NCBI RefSeq assembly: GCF_002778285.1
Contig: NZ_NESM01000002.1
Span: 372,001-436,000, forward strand
Direction: 5' to 3'
From: Limnohabitans sp. 15K
GTDB lineage: Bacteria > Pseudomonadota > Gammaproteobacteria > Burkholderiales > Burkholderiaceae_C
Length of the DNA: 64,000 nucleotides
Shown: one piece after another, positions 23,551 to 32,887 of the stretch
How positions within the stretch are numbered: the stretch's first letter is position 1
Layout: each line of letters starts with the position of its first letter
Program-made: the position numbers and the translations under genes
Notes under the pieces: generated by a model
Database searches by the model: none
Seen by the model: the letters and a program-made list of their open reading frames with translations, nothing else
Told to the model about the DNA's origin: nothing

Positions 23551-24336
23551 ATGGATGCATCAATGTGGATTGCCAAAACCGGCCTGGACGCGCAGCAAAC
23601 GCGCATGTCGGTGATTTCGAACAACTTGGCCAACGTCAACACCACGGGTTTTAAACGTGACCGTGCTTCGTTTGAAGACATGCTGTACCAAAACCTGCGT
23701 CAGCCCGGCGCACAGGTGGGCGCCAACGCTCAGGCCCCTACCGGCCTGATGCTCGGCACCGGTGTGCGCATCGTTGCGACCGAAAAAACCCACACCCAAG
23801 GCAGTTTGGTCAGCACCAAAAATGCGCTGGATTTGGCCGTTCAAGGTGATGGTTTTTTCCAGATTACCCAATCCGACGGCACCATCGCTTACAGCCGTGA
23901 CGGTAGTTTCAAGCTGTCTTCCACCGGCCAGTTGGTTACGGCCAACGGTGCACCGCTCCAACCGGCCATCACCGTGCCCCCCAACGTGGCCAGCATCACC
24001 GTGGGACAAGACGGTACGGTGTCGGTAGAAGCTGCGGCCGGTGGCGGCAGTCAGGTGATTGGTCAGATCACAATCGCCCGCTTTGCCAACCCGGCCGGTC
24101 TCCAGTCCATGGGGCAAAACCTGATGAAGGAAACCACCGCCAGTGGCGCGCCTCAAGTGGGCCAACCCGGCGTGACTGGCGCAGGCCAGCTCATGCAAGG
24201 TGCTTTGGAAGCCTCCAACGTGAACGTGGTGGAAGAAATGGTCAACATGATCGAGACCCAACGGGCCTACGAAATCAACTCCAAAGCCATCTCGGCCGTG
24301 GACGGCATGCTGCGCTTCCTGAACAACAACATGTAA
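23551..24336 (+). CDS. flgG: Flagellar distal rod protein FlgG
   Basis: 261 residues, standard length. It starts MDASMWIAKTGLDAQQTRMS with SNNLANVNTTGFKRDRASFE, has FFQITQSDGTIAYSRDGSF in the middle and ends ASNVNVVEEMVNMIETQRAY, EINSKAIS, AVDGMLRFLNN, all diagnostic of FlgG. The distal rod extends through the P and L rings. ACAGGAG at 23538-23544 serves as ribosome-binding site. Confidence 0.97.
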   Translation: MDASMWIAKTGLDAQQTRMSVISNNLANVNTTGFKRDRASFEDMLYQNLRQPGAQVGANAQAPTGLMLGTGVRIVATEKTHTQGSLVSTKNALDLAVQGDGFFQITQSDGTIAYSRDGSFKLSSTGQLVTANGAPLQPAITVPPNVASITVGQDGTVSVEAAAGGGSQVIGQITIARFANPAGLQSMGQNLMKETTASGAPQVGQPGVTGAGQLMQGALEASNVNVVEEMVNMIETQRAYEINSKAISAVDGMLRFLNNNM

Positions 24337-24343
24337 GCCACAC

Positions 24344-25084
24344 ATGACCCGAATCTTTTTCTCCCCCCTTTCCGTAGCCATCGTTTTGGCGTTGGGCTTG
24401 AGCGGTTGCGCTTCAAACCCCACACCCATGGCGCACACCCCCCAATTTGCACCCGTTTTGCCGGTGACGCTCGAAAAGCCCTACATGGCCACAGGCGCCA
24501 TCTACAACGGCCGCAAAAGCGACAACTGGTTTGGTCGCGTGCGTGTCTACAACGTGGGCGACGTGATCACAGTCTTGCTCAATGAATCCACCCAAGCGGG
24601 TCGAACTCAAAAAGGATCCGTCACGCGTACGGCCTCAAACGATGTGATTCCTTCTGTCGGCAATGCGCCCAATGGTTTGAACGCACGGGTACAAAACATG
24701 CGGTTGCCCACCAAAATTTTGGGCACCCAGTTGTCCGGCATTTTGGGTGGCGTTGACTTGAGCAAAGCCAACATCAAGAGCGAAGGTGGCGGAGAAGCCG
24801 ACCAGCAAGCCAGCCTGATTGGCGATGTCTCCGTGACCGTGGCCGAGGTCTTGGCCAACGGCAACCTGATGGTACGCGGTGAGAAACAACTCGCCTTGAC
24901 CGAAGGCGCAGAAATCATTCAGGTCAGCGGCATCATCCGCCCTGAAGACATCTCGCCCAACAACACCGTGCAGTCTCGCCGTTTGGCCAATGCCCAAATC
25001 GCTTACCGCGGCACAGGCGACATGGCCAATGCCGCCAAGGCGGGCTGGGGCACCAACGCCTTGATGAAGTTCTGGCCTTTCTAA
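24344..25084 (+). CDS. flgH: L-ring lipoprotein FlgH
   Basis: 246 residues. A lipoprotein signal ends in the lipobox LSG-C22. The mature domain has WFGRVRVYNVGDVITVLLNE (close to the family signature RA..VGDiItV.i.E), EADQQASLIGDVSVTVAEVL and the C-terminal LSPNNTVQSRRLANAQIAYR. FlgH forms the outer-membrane L-ring bushing around the rod. It follows flgG by seven bases and precedes flgI. Confidence 0.97.
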   Translation: MTRIFFSPLSVAIVLALGLSGCASNPTPMAHTPQFAPVLPVTLEKPYMATGAIYNGRKSDNWFGRVRVYNVGDVITVLLNESTQAGRTQKGSVTRTASNDVIPSVGNAPNGLNARVQNMRLPTKILGTQLSGILGGVDLSKANIKSEGGGEADQQASLIGDVSVTVAEVLANGNLMVRGEKQLALTEGAEIIQVSGIIRPEDISPNNTVQSRRLANAQIAYRGTGDMANAAKAGWGTNALMKFWPF

Positions 25085-25108
25085 AGCCAAACCACCCTGG
25101 AAACTCCC

Positions 25109-26233
25109 ATGAAATCCACCCTTTTCTCTCTCATCGTGTTGCTGGGTTTGTCTGGCTCCGCCTGGGCTGACCGGGTCAAAGACTTGGCCTCGGTGGCTGC
25201 TGGCCGCACCAACCAACTGATTGGTTATGGTCTGGTGGTGGGCTTGCAAGGTACAGGCGATGGTGCTGATGTGTCGTTCACCGCCCAAAGCATGAAAGCC
25301 ATGCTGGCACGCTTGGGTGTGGGCATTGATGGCCCCTTGTCTGACTTTGAACTCAGCGCGACCACCGGCAAGATCGACATCAAAAACTCGGCCGCCGTGA
25401 TGGTGACTGCCGAATTGCCAGGCTTTGCCAAGCCTGGCCAAAAAATCGACATCAACGTGTCGGCCATCGGCAAAGCCAGCAGCTTGCGCGGCGGCAATTT
25501 GCTGCTCACCAGTCTGCGCGGGGTCGATGGCGAAATCTACAGTTTGGCCCAAGGGGCCCTCACAGCCACAGGCGTCGAGACCAGCGCTGCCGGCTCCAAA
25601 GTCAGCATTGGCGTGCCTACATCGGCCCGCATACCTGGAGGTGCCACCGTTGAACGCATGGTCGAAACACCTTTTGAAAAATCAGACCATGTGGTCATGA
25701 ATGTCCGTGAGTCGGATTTCACCACCACCACGGCCATCGTCAATGCGATCAACAAAAGCTTTGGCAATGGCATTGCACAAGCCTTGGACGGCATGTCTTT
25801 CGCCATCAAAGCCCCCAGCGACATGTCCCAGCGCGTGGCCTTTATGAGCATGGTGGAAAACCTGGACGTGGTCCCCGGCGAACCACCGGCCCGTGTGGTC
25901 ATCAACTCGCGCACCGGCACCGTGGTGATCAGCCGCAACGTCCGCATCACAGCGGCAGCCGTGGCACACGGCACCATCTCGGTGTCCATTGCAGCCACCA
26001 ACGAAGTATCTCAACCCAACGCATTTTCGAATGGGCAAACCACGCCCGTACAAAACGCAGACATCTCGGTGTCTGAGCCCAAGAACCCCATGTTCCTGTT
26101 CCAGCCCGGGGTGGATTTGCGCCAAGTGGTGGATGCCGTCAACCAAGTGGGCGCAACGCCTTCTGCCCTGATCGCCATCCTGGAAGCCCTGAAAAGTTCG
26201 GGCAGCTTGCGTGCCGAACTGATCGTGATTTAA
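25109..26233 (+). CDS. flgI: P-ring protein FlgI
   Basis: 374 residues with a signal peptide (about 1-20, ending AWA) and the mature start DRVKDLASVAAGRTNQLIGY, GLVVGLQGTGDG, typical of FlgI. Later blocks include LPGFAKPGQKIDINVSAIG, LRGGNLLLTSLRGVDGE and the C-terminal GVDLRQVVDAVNQVGATP. FlgI polymerises into the periplasmic P-ring with help from FlgA, encoded at 17648-18457. Near the C-terminus a variable loop (FSNGQTTPVQNADISV) is kept. Confidence 0.97.
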   Translation: MKSTLFSLIVLLGLSGSAWADRVKDLASVAAGRTNQLIGYGLVVGLQGTGDGADVSFTAQSMKAMLARLGVGIDGPLSDFELSATTGKIDIKNSAAVMVTAELPGFAKPGQKIDINVSAIGKASSLRGGNLLLTSLRGVDGEIYSLAQGALTATGVETSAAGSKVSIGVPTSARIPGGATVERMVETPFEKSDHVVMNVRESDFTTTTAIVNAINKSFGNGIAQALDGMSFAIKAPSDMSQRVAFMSMVENLDVVPGEPPARVVINSRTGTVVISRNVRITAAAVAHGTISVSIAATNEVSQPNAFSNGQTTPVQNADISVSEPKNPMFLFQPGVDLRQVVDAVNQVGATPSALIAILEALKSSGSLRAELIVI

Positions 26234-26243
26234 AGAGATATTC

Positions 26244-26726
26244 ATGAGCGACTTGTCCACCAACACCGCCAGCACCTACCTGGACTTCAACGCCCTCACG
26301 CGCCTGAAGGGTGAGGCGGCGCAAGACCCGTCCAAGGCCATCCGCAAAACGTCAGAGCAGTTTGAGGCTTACTTCGTTCAGCAGATGATGAAAACCATGC
26401 GCGAGTCGATCGAAAAAAGCGATCTGGTTGAAGGCGGCAACATGGACACCTACCAAGACCTGATGGACAAAGAAATGTCCCTGGAAATGGTCAAACGCGG
26501 TGGCTTGGGTGTGGCCAATATGCTGGAAAAGCAAATGCTGCTGGCACAAGAGCTGAGCACCCAAGACGCTTTGCGCCTGCACGCGCCAAAGACCGAAGCC
26601 AAGGCCTTGCCACTGACACCGACGCGTGAAGCCATGTCGCTCAAGCCTGAGGTCGTCAAAGGTTACCAACTCGAACGCTTCAACGGTTTCAAACTGGACA
26701 ATGCAGCCCAGGGAGCTAAACCATGA
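26244..26726 (+). CDS. flgJ: FlgJ, rod-binding domain only (no muramidase)
   Basis: 160 residues. The rod-cap domain is clear: ALTRLKGEAAQDPSKAIRKT, SEQFEAYFVQQMMKTMRES, TYQDLMDKEMSLEMVKRGGL, GVANMLEKQML. FlgJ of Salmonella and most betaproteobacteria is about 310 residues with a second peptidoglycan-hydrolase domain; here the protein ends after a short tail with no such domain. It overlaps flgK (ATGA 26723-26726). A separate hydrolase would be needed for rod passage. Confidence 0.92.
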   Translation: MSDLSTNTASTYLDFNALTRLKGEAAQDPSKAIRKTSEQFEAYFVQQMMKTMRESIEKSDLVEGGNMDTYQDLMDKEMSLEMVKRGGLGVANMLEKQMLLAQELSTQDALRLHAPKTEAKALPLTPTREAMSLKPEVVKGYQLERFNGFKLDNAAQGAKP

Positions 26727-29206
26727 GTGACTTGCTCAGCATAGGCAGCTCAGGTGTCACCGCCTACCAGCGTGCGTTGGCCACGGTGTCCAACAACATT
26801 GCCAACGTCAGCACCGACGGCTACACACGCCAAGATGTTTCCCTAACTTCCAACCAGCCTAGGCCCTTGGGCAACAGCTATTTGGGTACGGGTGCCAGCT
26901 TTGACGCTGTTCAGCGCCAGTACGACGCTTTTGTGGAGTCCAACCTGCGCAACAGCAACAGCGATTTGGCCAGTCAAAAGCCTCTGCTGTCTTACGTCAA
27001 CCGATTGATCGACGTGATGGGCGACGAAAGCATTGGCCTGACTACGGCCATGAATCGCTTCTTTGAAGCGTCCCGGGACCTGTCCAGCGACCCTGCTTCG
27101 GTGGTCACACGCAGCACATTTTTGCGCGATGCCGAAGGTTTGTCCTCCCGCTTCCAGCAACTCGCCAATCAATTCGAACTGTTGGACAACGAAACACGCC
27201 AATCGGTCGACACCGATGTGGGCCAGATCAACTCGCTGACACAACAGCTGGGCTTGCTCAACAAACAAATGTCCAAGCACAGCAGCGTGGACAGCCAGCC
27301 GTCTGAACTGCTCGACCAGCGTGACCGTTTGCTGCGCGAACTGTCTGGCCTGATTGCGGTCAAAACCAAATTTGAGCCCAACGGTGCGGTGCTGGTCAGC
27401 GTGGGCGATACGCTGGACCAAGGTATTTTGGTGCAGCAGTCCAAAACCCGCGCCATCAGCGTGTCGCAATCGGGTATCGACAAAAACAAGCTCGAATTTG
27501 CCATCGATGCTTACGGGACGCCTGAAACCATGCCGGGCATCAGCAGCGGAAAAATCGGCGGTGTGATGACCTTTCGGGAGCAAGTGCTGAACCCGGCCTC
27601 CGACTCCCTGGACAATTTGGCCCAGGTCATGACCCGTGAAATCAACGCTATTCACCGCGAAGGCGTGGATGCAGAAGGGCTTTTGGGCGGTGATTTGTTT
27701 GCTTTCAGTGCCGACAAACCCTTGCAAGCTGCAGGCATGCAAATGATTGTCAAAGACGCCAACCGGGTGGCTGCAGCAGGTCAATTCAGGGTCATCGACA
27801 ACCCTTTGAACAGCGGCACAGCCCAAGCCCGCATCATTTACAACGCACCCGATTTTGCCGGTCCGACGGCCTTGCTCGGTGATTTGTCGATGGGGCAAAT
27901 TCCTCAAATCGGCTCAGCCACGGTCAGCACCAGCGCAAGCCAAACTTTTGCCAGTTTGGGCTTGGTGCCCGTGGGCACACAAGATTTGTCCTTGACGCTC
28001 AAAAACCCCAGCGCCACCCAAACATTCCAAGTTCTGACCCGTGACGGACGCCATGTTTTAGGACGTGAATTGAATGCAGACCAGCAATCCCTGTTGCTCA
28101 AACGCAGCAATGGCATGGAAGCTGGCGCTACTTACAACACCACCCACCTCAATGCGTCGGGCGCAGCGGCTTATTTGGAAATGGACATTTTTATGGGGGC
28201 CAAGGCCGATGTGGGCCTGGTTCAACAGTTCAACCCCGCCACGCGTGAACTGCTGACACCCCAAAAAACTGCTGCAGTTCTGACCAGCAACAACTTTGTG
28301 CCTTCCGTGGGTGGGATCCAGGCTGGTGCCTTGACGCTCAATGGCCGGGCCATGCCCGCCTTGGCCAGTGCCAATAATTTGACCGCCGTGGTCAACTGGC
28401 TCAACAGCGAAACGGCCAACACAGGTGTCACAGCCAGTGCCTTTGATGGGAAGCTGGTACTGTCTCGCCCAGCCGGCAACACCACAGACGACATTCGATT
28501 GGGCATCGGGCCGAACGGCACGCCTGCCGACTTGAACAAACTGGGCTTTGACACCCGCATCTCGATCAAGGGTGGCACCACCGATGACCTTTTGGTCTTT
28601 GTGACCGACAGCAGTGGCGTTGCCAGCACCGCATCGGTGAGTGCTCAATTTGGTGGCATCGAAGGCAGTATGAAGCAAACCTTGCGAGCCTCACCGCTGA
28701 AGGTGACTTTCACATCGGACAACAGTTACAAAATTGTGGACACCCGCACGGACACGGTGGTAGCTGAGCGTCAGTTGGAAAGCAATCCCACCAACGCCAT
28801 CCCTTCATTGACTTACCGGGGCTTGCGTCTGGAATTTTCAACCGCTCCCAAAGCGGGTGACGTTTTCAACATCGATGGCAACAAAGACGGCATTGGCAAC
28901 AACGAAACAATGCTGCGCATGGTGGCGCTTGAAGACGATGCCATCATGCCCGGCGGCCTGACCATCACAGAGACTTACATCGAGCGCGTGAACCAAGTTG
29001 GCAGTGTGGCCCGGCAGTCGGCCATTGCCGAACAAGCACTCACCGTGGTTTACCAGCAAGCCCAAGAGGCGCGCGACGGGATCTCTGGTGTGAGCTTGGA
29101 CGAAGAAGCCTCAGCTTTGGTCCGTTTCCAACAAGCTTACCAAGCCAACGCCAAAGTCATGCAAGTGGCGATGGCTTTGTTTGACTCCATCTTGCAAGTC
29201 CGCTGA
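26723..29206 (+). CDS. flgK: Hook-filament junction protein FlgK, unusually long
   Basis: 827 residues against about 550 in Salmonella. It begins DLLSIGSSGVTAYQRALATV and SNNIANVSTDGYTRQDVSL and ends GVSLDEEASALVRFQQAYQA, NAKVMQVAMALFDSIL, both diagnostic of FlgK. The middle (about 330-740) is expanded with Thr/Ser/Gly-rich beta segments, indicating extra surface domains. FlgK with FlgL joins hook and filament and is escorted by FlgN. Its start is coupled to flgJ. Confidence 0.95.
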   Translation: MSDLLSIGSSGVTAYQRALATVSNNIANVSTDGYTRQDVSLTSNQPRPLGNSYLGTGASFDAVQRQYDAFVESNLRNSNSDLASQKPLLSYVNRLIDVMGDESIGLTTAMNRFFEASRDLSSDPASVVTRSTFLRDAEGLSSRFQQLANQFELLDNETRQSVDTDVGQINSLTQQLGLLNKQMSKHSSVDSQPSELLDQRDRLLRELSGLIAVKTKFEPNGAVLVSVGDTLDQGILVQQSKTRAISVSQSGIDKNKLEFAIDAYGTPETMPGISSGKIGGVMTFREQVLNPASDSLDNLAQVMTREINAIHREGVDAEGLLGGDLFAFSADKPLQAAGMQMIVKDANRVAAAGQFRVIDNPLNSGTAQARIIYNAPDFAGPTALLGDLSMGQIPQIGSATVSTSASQTFASLGLVPVGTQDLSLTLKNPSATQTFQVLTRDGRHVLGRELNADQQSLLLKRSNGMEAGATYNTTHLNASGAAAYLEMDIFMGAKADVGLVQQFNPATRELLTPQKTAAVLTSNNFVPSVGGIQAGALTLNGRAMPALASANNLTAVVNWLNSETANTGVTASAFDGKLVLSRPAGNTTDDIRLGIGPNGTPADLNKLGFDTRISIKGGTTDDLLVFVTDSSGVASTASVSAQFGGIEGSMKQTLRASPLKVTFTSDNSYKIVDTRTDTVVAERQLESNPTNAIPSLTYRGLRLEFSTAPKAGDVFNIDGNKDGIGNNETMLRMVALEDDAIMPGGLTITETYIERVNQVGSVARQSAIAEQALTVVYQQAQEARDGISGVSLDEEASALVRFQQAYQANAKVMQVAMALFDSILQVR

Positions 29207-29217
29207 CCGGAGGCACC

Positions 29218-30132
29218 ATGAAAATATCCACGTCCTTTTTGTTTGACCGTGCTACCGAGCGCATGAGCAAGATTCAAAACCGTTTGGCTACCACACAAGC
29301 CCAGATGGCCGAGTCCAAACAAATTCTTTCGCCAAGCGATGCACCTGACCAAGCGGCGGCCATTCAGCGCCTCAAGGGTGAAGTCCAACGGCAAGACAGC
29401 CACCAGCGCACGCTCGATGTGGCCATGCGCCGTTACACAGCTGAAGAGACCGCCTTGTCGGCATCCAGTGATGTCTTGATCCGTATAAAAGAGTTGGGTA
29501 TTCAAGCTGCCAACGACACCCTCTCACCCGATGACCGCAAAGGCGTCGCCGTAGAACTCAAAGCCCTTCGAGACCAATTGCTCAGCTTGGGCAACACGCG
29601 TGACGACAGTGGCAATTATTTGTTTTCCGGCACCAGAGTGAACACCCCAGCTTTTGCGCAAGGAACGGATGGCAAAGTCAGTTACCAAGGCGATCAAACG
29701 CAAACCCGAATTCCAGCAGGAGAGGAACGCACGGTGCAATTTACCCGTGCAGGCACCGACGTTTTCAGCCGCGTTGTTCGACAAGACGGCAAAAGTGTAG
29801 GATTTTTTGATTCCCTGGATCAAATGATTGACGGTGTGAACGGCAGCCACACAGCCAAGATTCAGCAAGGTATCGCCGACTTGACCCAAATGCACAACAA
29901 CCTGACCTTGTCGCAGGCGCAAAATGGATCGGACCAGACCGTGGTGCAATCCCAGCTGGACATGCTGAGCGAAACAACTTTGCGTTTTAAATCTACCTTA
30001 TCGGAAATCGAGGACTTGGATTACGCGGAGGCGGTGACCCGTATGAACAAAGAACAGATGGCGCTGGAAGCAGCCATGAGCAGTTTTTCCAAAATATCAG
30101 GCCTCAGCCTTTTTGACTATATCCGTGGCTAA
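29218..30132 (+). CDS. flgL: Hook-filament junction protein FlgL
   Basis: 304 residues. N-terminal STSFLFDRATERMSKIQNRL and AESKQILSPSDAPDQAAAIQ, central DDSGNYLFSGTRVNTPAF, and C-terminal YAEAVTRMNKEQMALEAAMS with FSKISGLSLFDYI match FlgL, a flagellin-like protein. It forms the second junction ring between FlgK and flagellin. CGGAGG at 29208-29213 precedes the ATG. Last gene of the flgB-flgL series before fliD. Confidence 0.95.
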   Translation: MKISTSFLFDRATERMSKIQNRLATTQAQMAESKQILSPSDAPDQAAAIQRLKGEVQRQDSHQRTLDVAMRRYTAEETALSASSDVLIRIKELGIQAANDTLSPDDRKGVAVELKALRDQLLSLGNTRDDSGNYLFSGTRVNTPAFAQGTDGKVSYQGDQTQTRIPAGEERTVQFTRAGTDVFSRVVRQDGKSVGFFDSLDQMIDGVNGSHTAKIQQGIADLTQMHNNLTLSQAQNGSDQTVVQSQLDMLSETTLRFKSTLSEIEDLDYAEAVTRMNKEQMALEAAMSSFSKISGLSLFDYIRG

Positions 30133-30147
30133 GTCGGAGGGCCTGAC

Positions 30148-30174
30148 TCCATTTTCTGGAGTTTGAGCCGATTC
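30148..30174 (+). promoter_or_regulatory. Candidate FliA (sigma-28) promoter of fliD
   Basis: TCCAT (30148-30152), 14 bases, GCCGATTC (30167-30174). The -10 is identical to that of flgM; the -35 has one change from TCAA. It would allow late expression of the filament cap independently of the flg operon. Confidence 0.6.
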
Positions 30175-30214
30175 ATTCATCAGACCCGATCAGCCCCCAA
30201 CAGAGACACCCCAC

Positions 30215-31636
30215 ATGGCCACCACCAGCAACATTGTCAACACCTTGGGTGCCGGATCTGGCATCGACGTCAAAGGCTTGGCCCAAAGCTTGGTGGACGC
30301 AGATAAGACGCCCAAAAAAGAACGCATCGACGCCAAGATCAAGCAAACGGAAGCCAAAATCACAGGCTTTGGCGCAGTCAAGTTCGCCCTTTCGGAGCTG
30401 AAAACCGCGTTTGGCAAACTCAACGACGCGAGCGACTTTGGCTCCATCAAACCGAACAATCCCCAGCCCAACGCTTTGGGCATTGCTGCCAGCAGCTCGG
30501 CAGAGGCCGGCAGCTACAACATTGAAATCTTGCAAACTGCGATCATGCAGCGGACAGCCAGCAGCAACTTTGCCGACCGCGCCACCCCTCTCAACGTCGT
30601 CAGCCCAGCCACCACCGGCACAGCTTTCTCTCTCAACTTGACGGTGGGCGGCGTAAACAAAGGCGATATCTCTGTTGTCAACCCCACACCTGCGGGCATG
30701 GTCAGTGCGATCAATGGTGCCAAGTTGGGCGTGACCGCACAGCTCATCAACACAGGCAATGGCTACAACGTGGTCATCACAGGTGAGACAGGGGCGACCA
30801 AAGCCTTTAGCCTAACCAGCAAAGACAGCAACGGCTCTGCCGTGCCGGGTGTCAGCTTCACGAACAACCTGCAAACTGCGACCGATGCCAGCCTTAAGAT
30901 CAATGGATTGATGGTGTCACGCAGCAGCAACACCATCACCGACGTCATCGATGGCGTGACCCTTGATCTGTTTGCGACCACCACGGGCGCTGCCCGCGTT
31001 GATCTCAATCGTGACACGGCAAGCATCAAGGACAACATCAAGGGCTTGGTCAAGGCTTACAACGACTTTGAAGAAACCCTCAAAGTATTGGGAGACCGAG
31101 AAAGCAAAGTAGAAGAGTTCGGCGGCTCACTGGCTGGCGAAAGCTTGTTACAGACAGTGCGCAACCAAGTACGCGCCATGATCACCGACACCTCGAGCAC
31201 GCCTGGCACTAACATCAAGGCCGCCCGCAACGTGGGACTGAGCATCGACCGTAACGGCAAACTCAATTTAGACGAAAGCAAACTCGATACAGCCTTACAA
31301 GACAACTTCAACGAAGTGTCCACCTTGTTCAGTGCGGGCACCAACAACAAAAGCATTTACAGCACGGCACCGGGGGGGCTGGCAGGCGACGCGGTCAACA
31401 AAATCGAAAAGATGCTGCTTTCAACTGGCTCGATTGACACCCAAAGCCAAAGTGCTACCGCCAAGATCACCAAGTACAAAGAAGAACTGGTCCTTTTAGA
31501 GGACCGCATGGCAAAACTCATGAACCGTTACATGAGCCAGTTCAGTGTCATGGAAAGCATTGTGGGCAACAGCAACAGCACCCGCGAAGGGCTCAAAAGC
31601 ACCTTTGAAGGCATGATGAAGTCTTACGGAAATTGA
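30215..31636 (+). CDS. fliD: Flagellar filament cap protein FliD
   Basis: 473 residues. N-terminal NTLGAGSGIDVKGLAQSLVD, KKERIDAKIKQTEAKITGFG are typical FliD_N; the C-terminal part has ARVDLNRDTASIKDNIKGLV, KAYNDFEETLKVLG, and a coiled-coil end (LVLLEDRMAKLMNRYMSQF, SVMESIVGNSN). FliD pentamers cap the filament and fold flagellin. fliS, which usually follows fliD, is absent here; convergent genes on the minus strand follow instead. Confidence 0.95.
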   Translation: MATTSNIVNTLGAGSGIDVKGLAQSLVDADKTPKKERIDAKIKQTEAKITGFGAVKFALSELKTAFGKLNDASDFGSIKPNNPQPNALGIAASSSAEAGSYNIEILQTAIMQRTASSNFADRATPLNVVSPATTGTAFSLNLTVGGVNKGDISVVNPTPAGMVSAINGAKLGVTAQLINTGNGYNVVITGETGATKAFSLTSKDSNGSAVPGVSFTNNLQTATDASLKINGLMVSRSSNTITDVIDGVTLDLFATTTGAARVDLNRDTASIKDNIKGLVKAYNDFEETLKVLGDRESKVEEFGGSLAGESLLQTVRNQVRAMITDTSSTPGTNIKAARNVGLSIDRNGKLNLDESKLDTALQDNFNEVSTLFSAGTNNKSIYSTAPGGLAGDAVNKIEKMLLSTGSIDTQSQSATAKITKYKEELVLLEDRMAKLMNRYMSQFSVMESIVGNSNSTREGLKSTFEGMMKSYGN

Positions 31637-31665
31637 TCAGCGCAGAGCAGCACCAACAAGCCCAA

Positions 31666-32532
31666 TCAGCTTCGGTTAGTCTTTTGCAGACCACGCACAA
31701 TGAGTCTGGTCTGCCGAAGCTTGACCGCATCCAAACCCAAGCAACTCGCGGCCGGACTGGAAAACAGCGCTGCATGCTCCAAAAACAACAAACGGTTTTG
31801 TGGCAGCAGCAATTCTTCGGCTGCAGCAGGTTTCTTGGGTGCCCATTCGATCGACAAAGACCGGGTCAAGCCCGCAGAGGTCTCGGGCAAAGTGCTGGCC
31901 ATGATGTCCGCCTCTTGCACCAACACGGTCAAGCAATCGGCTTGGCGCAGGTCATAGGGACGGGTGCGAACTTGCAAGTGAACGCCCTTGACCCGCGTTG
32001 GATCGGTGGCCATGATGCAGTACGCCAAAATTTGACGGTCTTCAAAGGTCAAACCAGCATCGGCCATCAAGGGCTGTAAATCTTGTACCGCACGCGCTTC
32101 AAATTCGCCAGGCTGGGCGTTGGAGCCCCCCGGGTGCAGAAAATCATGCCCCGCCATGATGCACAAAGCCATCGCCATCACCGCCGGTTGGCGAGCACCT
32201 GGCACATTCAAAGCCGCCGAGGTCTTGAGCAAATAAGTCATGCACACCAAGGTGTCGGCAATGTGCAAACGGTTGTGATACGCCGGCTCATAGCCTGCTG
32301 CTTGGCGCTGGATGCCGTCTTGCTCTACATGCTCAGACACGGCCCGCCCAAACGCCAGCCATCGGCTCACAACGGTGCCCTTGCGGGTACTGCCCAAACC
32401 CAGTTGTTGACACGCACGTTCAAACACCAAGGGCAAGCCCGGCCATTCCTGGGGCCAAGTCTTGCGCAAATTGCGCAAAGACAAACTCAATTCATGCAAG
32501 GTCGGCACCGCCAACTCTGGCCCCTCACCCAT
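31666..32532 (-). CDS. Class I (animal-type) cyclic-nucleotide phosphodiesterase-like protein
   Basis: 288 residues, cytoplasmic. It carries the class I PDE catalytic pattern: Y85-H86-N87 with H90 and D93 (YHNRLHIAD, compare YHNxxHAxD), H129-D130 with H133-P-G and N138 (GHDFLHPGGSN, compare HDxxHPGxxN), A-T-D177, and D209 in EAD. In human PDE4 the matching residues bind the two metals and protonate the leaving group. The spacing between the second and last motifs is shorter than in animal enzymes. It is the third gene after two cNMP-domain genes; one base separates it from the preceding stop. Substrate (cAMP or cGMP) inferred; an HD-type phosphohydrolase of other substrate is the alternative. 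Confidence 0.65.
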   Translation of the reverse strand: MGEGPELAVPTLHELSLSLRNLRKTWPQEWPGLPLVFERACQQLGLGSTRKGTVVSRWLAFGRAVSEHVEQDGIQRQAAGYEPAYHNRLHIADTLVCMTYLLKTSAALNVPGARQPAVMAMALCIMAGHDFLHPGGSNAQPGEFEARAVQDLQPLMADAGLTFEDRQILAYCIMATDPTRVKGVHLQVRTRPYDLRQADCLTVLVQEADIMASTLPETSAGLTRSLSIEWAPKKPAAAEELLLPQNRLLFLEHAALFSSPAASCLGLDAVKLRQTRLIVRGLQKTNRS

Positions 32533-32533
32533 G

Positions 32534-32887
32534 TCAAGCCTTCGTACGCAAAGCGTTTTGCATGTTCTGCTGCAGCATCATGGCTTCAAAAACGGCCGTT
32601 AAAATCGGCGACGCCGTTTTGAGCAAACCCCGAAGGCCCTCTGCCGTAATTTCGAGCAAAACTGTGCCTTCGCCCGCCAAGGCCGTGGCGCCACGGATTC
32701 CGCCCTGCAACATGGCCTGCTCACCAAATGAGTCGCCTTCTTTCAAAGTCGCAAAAACAGCGCCAGTGTTTTTGTCGGCCATCCGAATGGTGCCCGACTG
32801 AATAAAGTACAGCTTGTCAGCGGGTTCACCCGCTTTGAAAAGAATTTGGCCCTCTTCGAGCTTGATTTCGTCGAATGTACTGCTCAT
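32534..32887 (-). CDS. Single-domain cyclic-nucleotide-binding protein (intact cassette)
   Basis: 117 residues from ATG 32887, which overlaps the stop of the preceding gene (32884-32887). It is one CAP-family cNMP-binding domain: EEGQILFKAGEPADKLYFIQ, SGTIRM, LKEGDSFGEQAMLQGG. The phosphate-binding cassette has F54-G55-E56 and R65-G-A-T68, close to FGELALxxxxPRAAT of cAMP-binding proteins, so binding is likely. There is no DNA-binding or enzyme domain, so it must act through a partner, perhaps the adjacent phosphodiesterase. Confidence 0.8.
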   Translation of the reverse strand: MSSTFDEIKLEEGQILFKAGEPADKLYFIQSGTIRMADKNTGAVFATLKEGDSFGEQAMLQGGIRGATALAGEGTVLLEITAEGLRGLLKTASPILTAVFEAMMLQQNMQNALRTKA

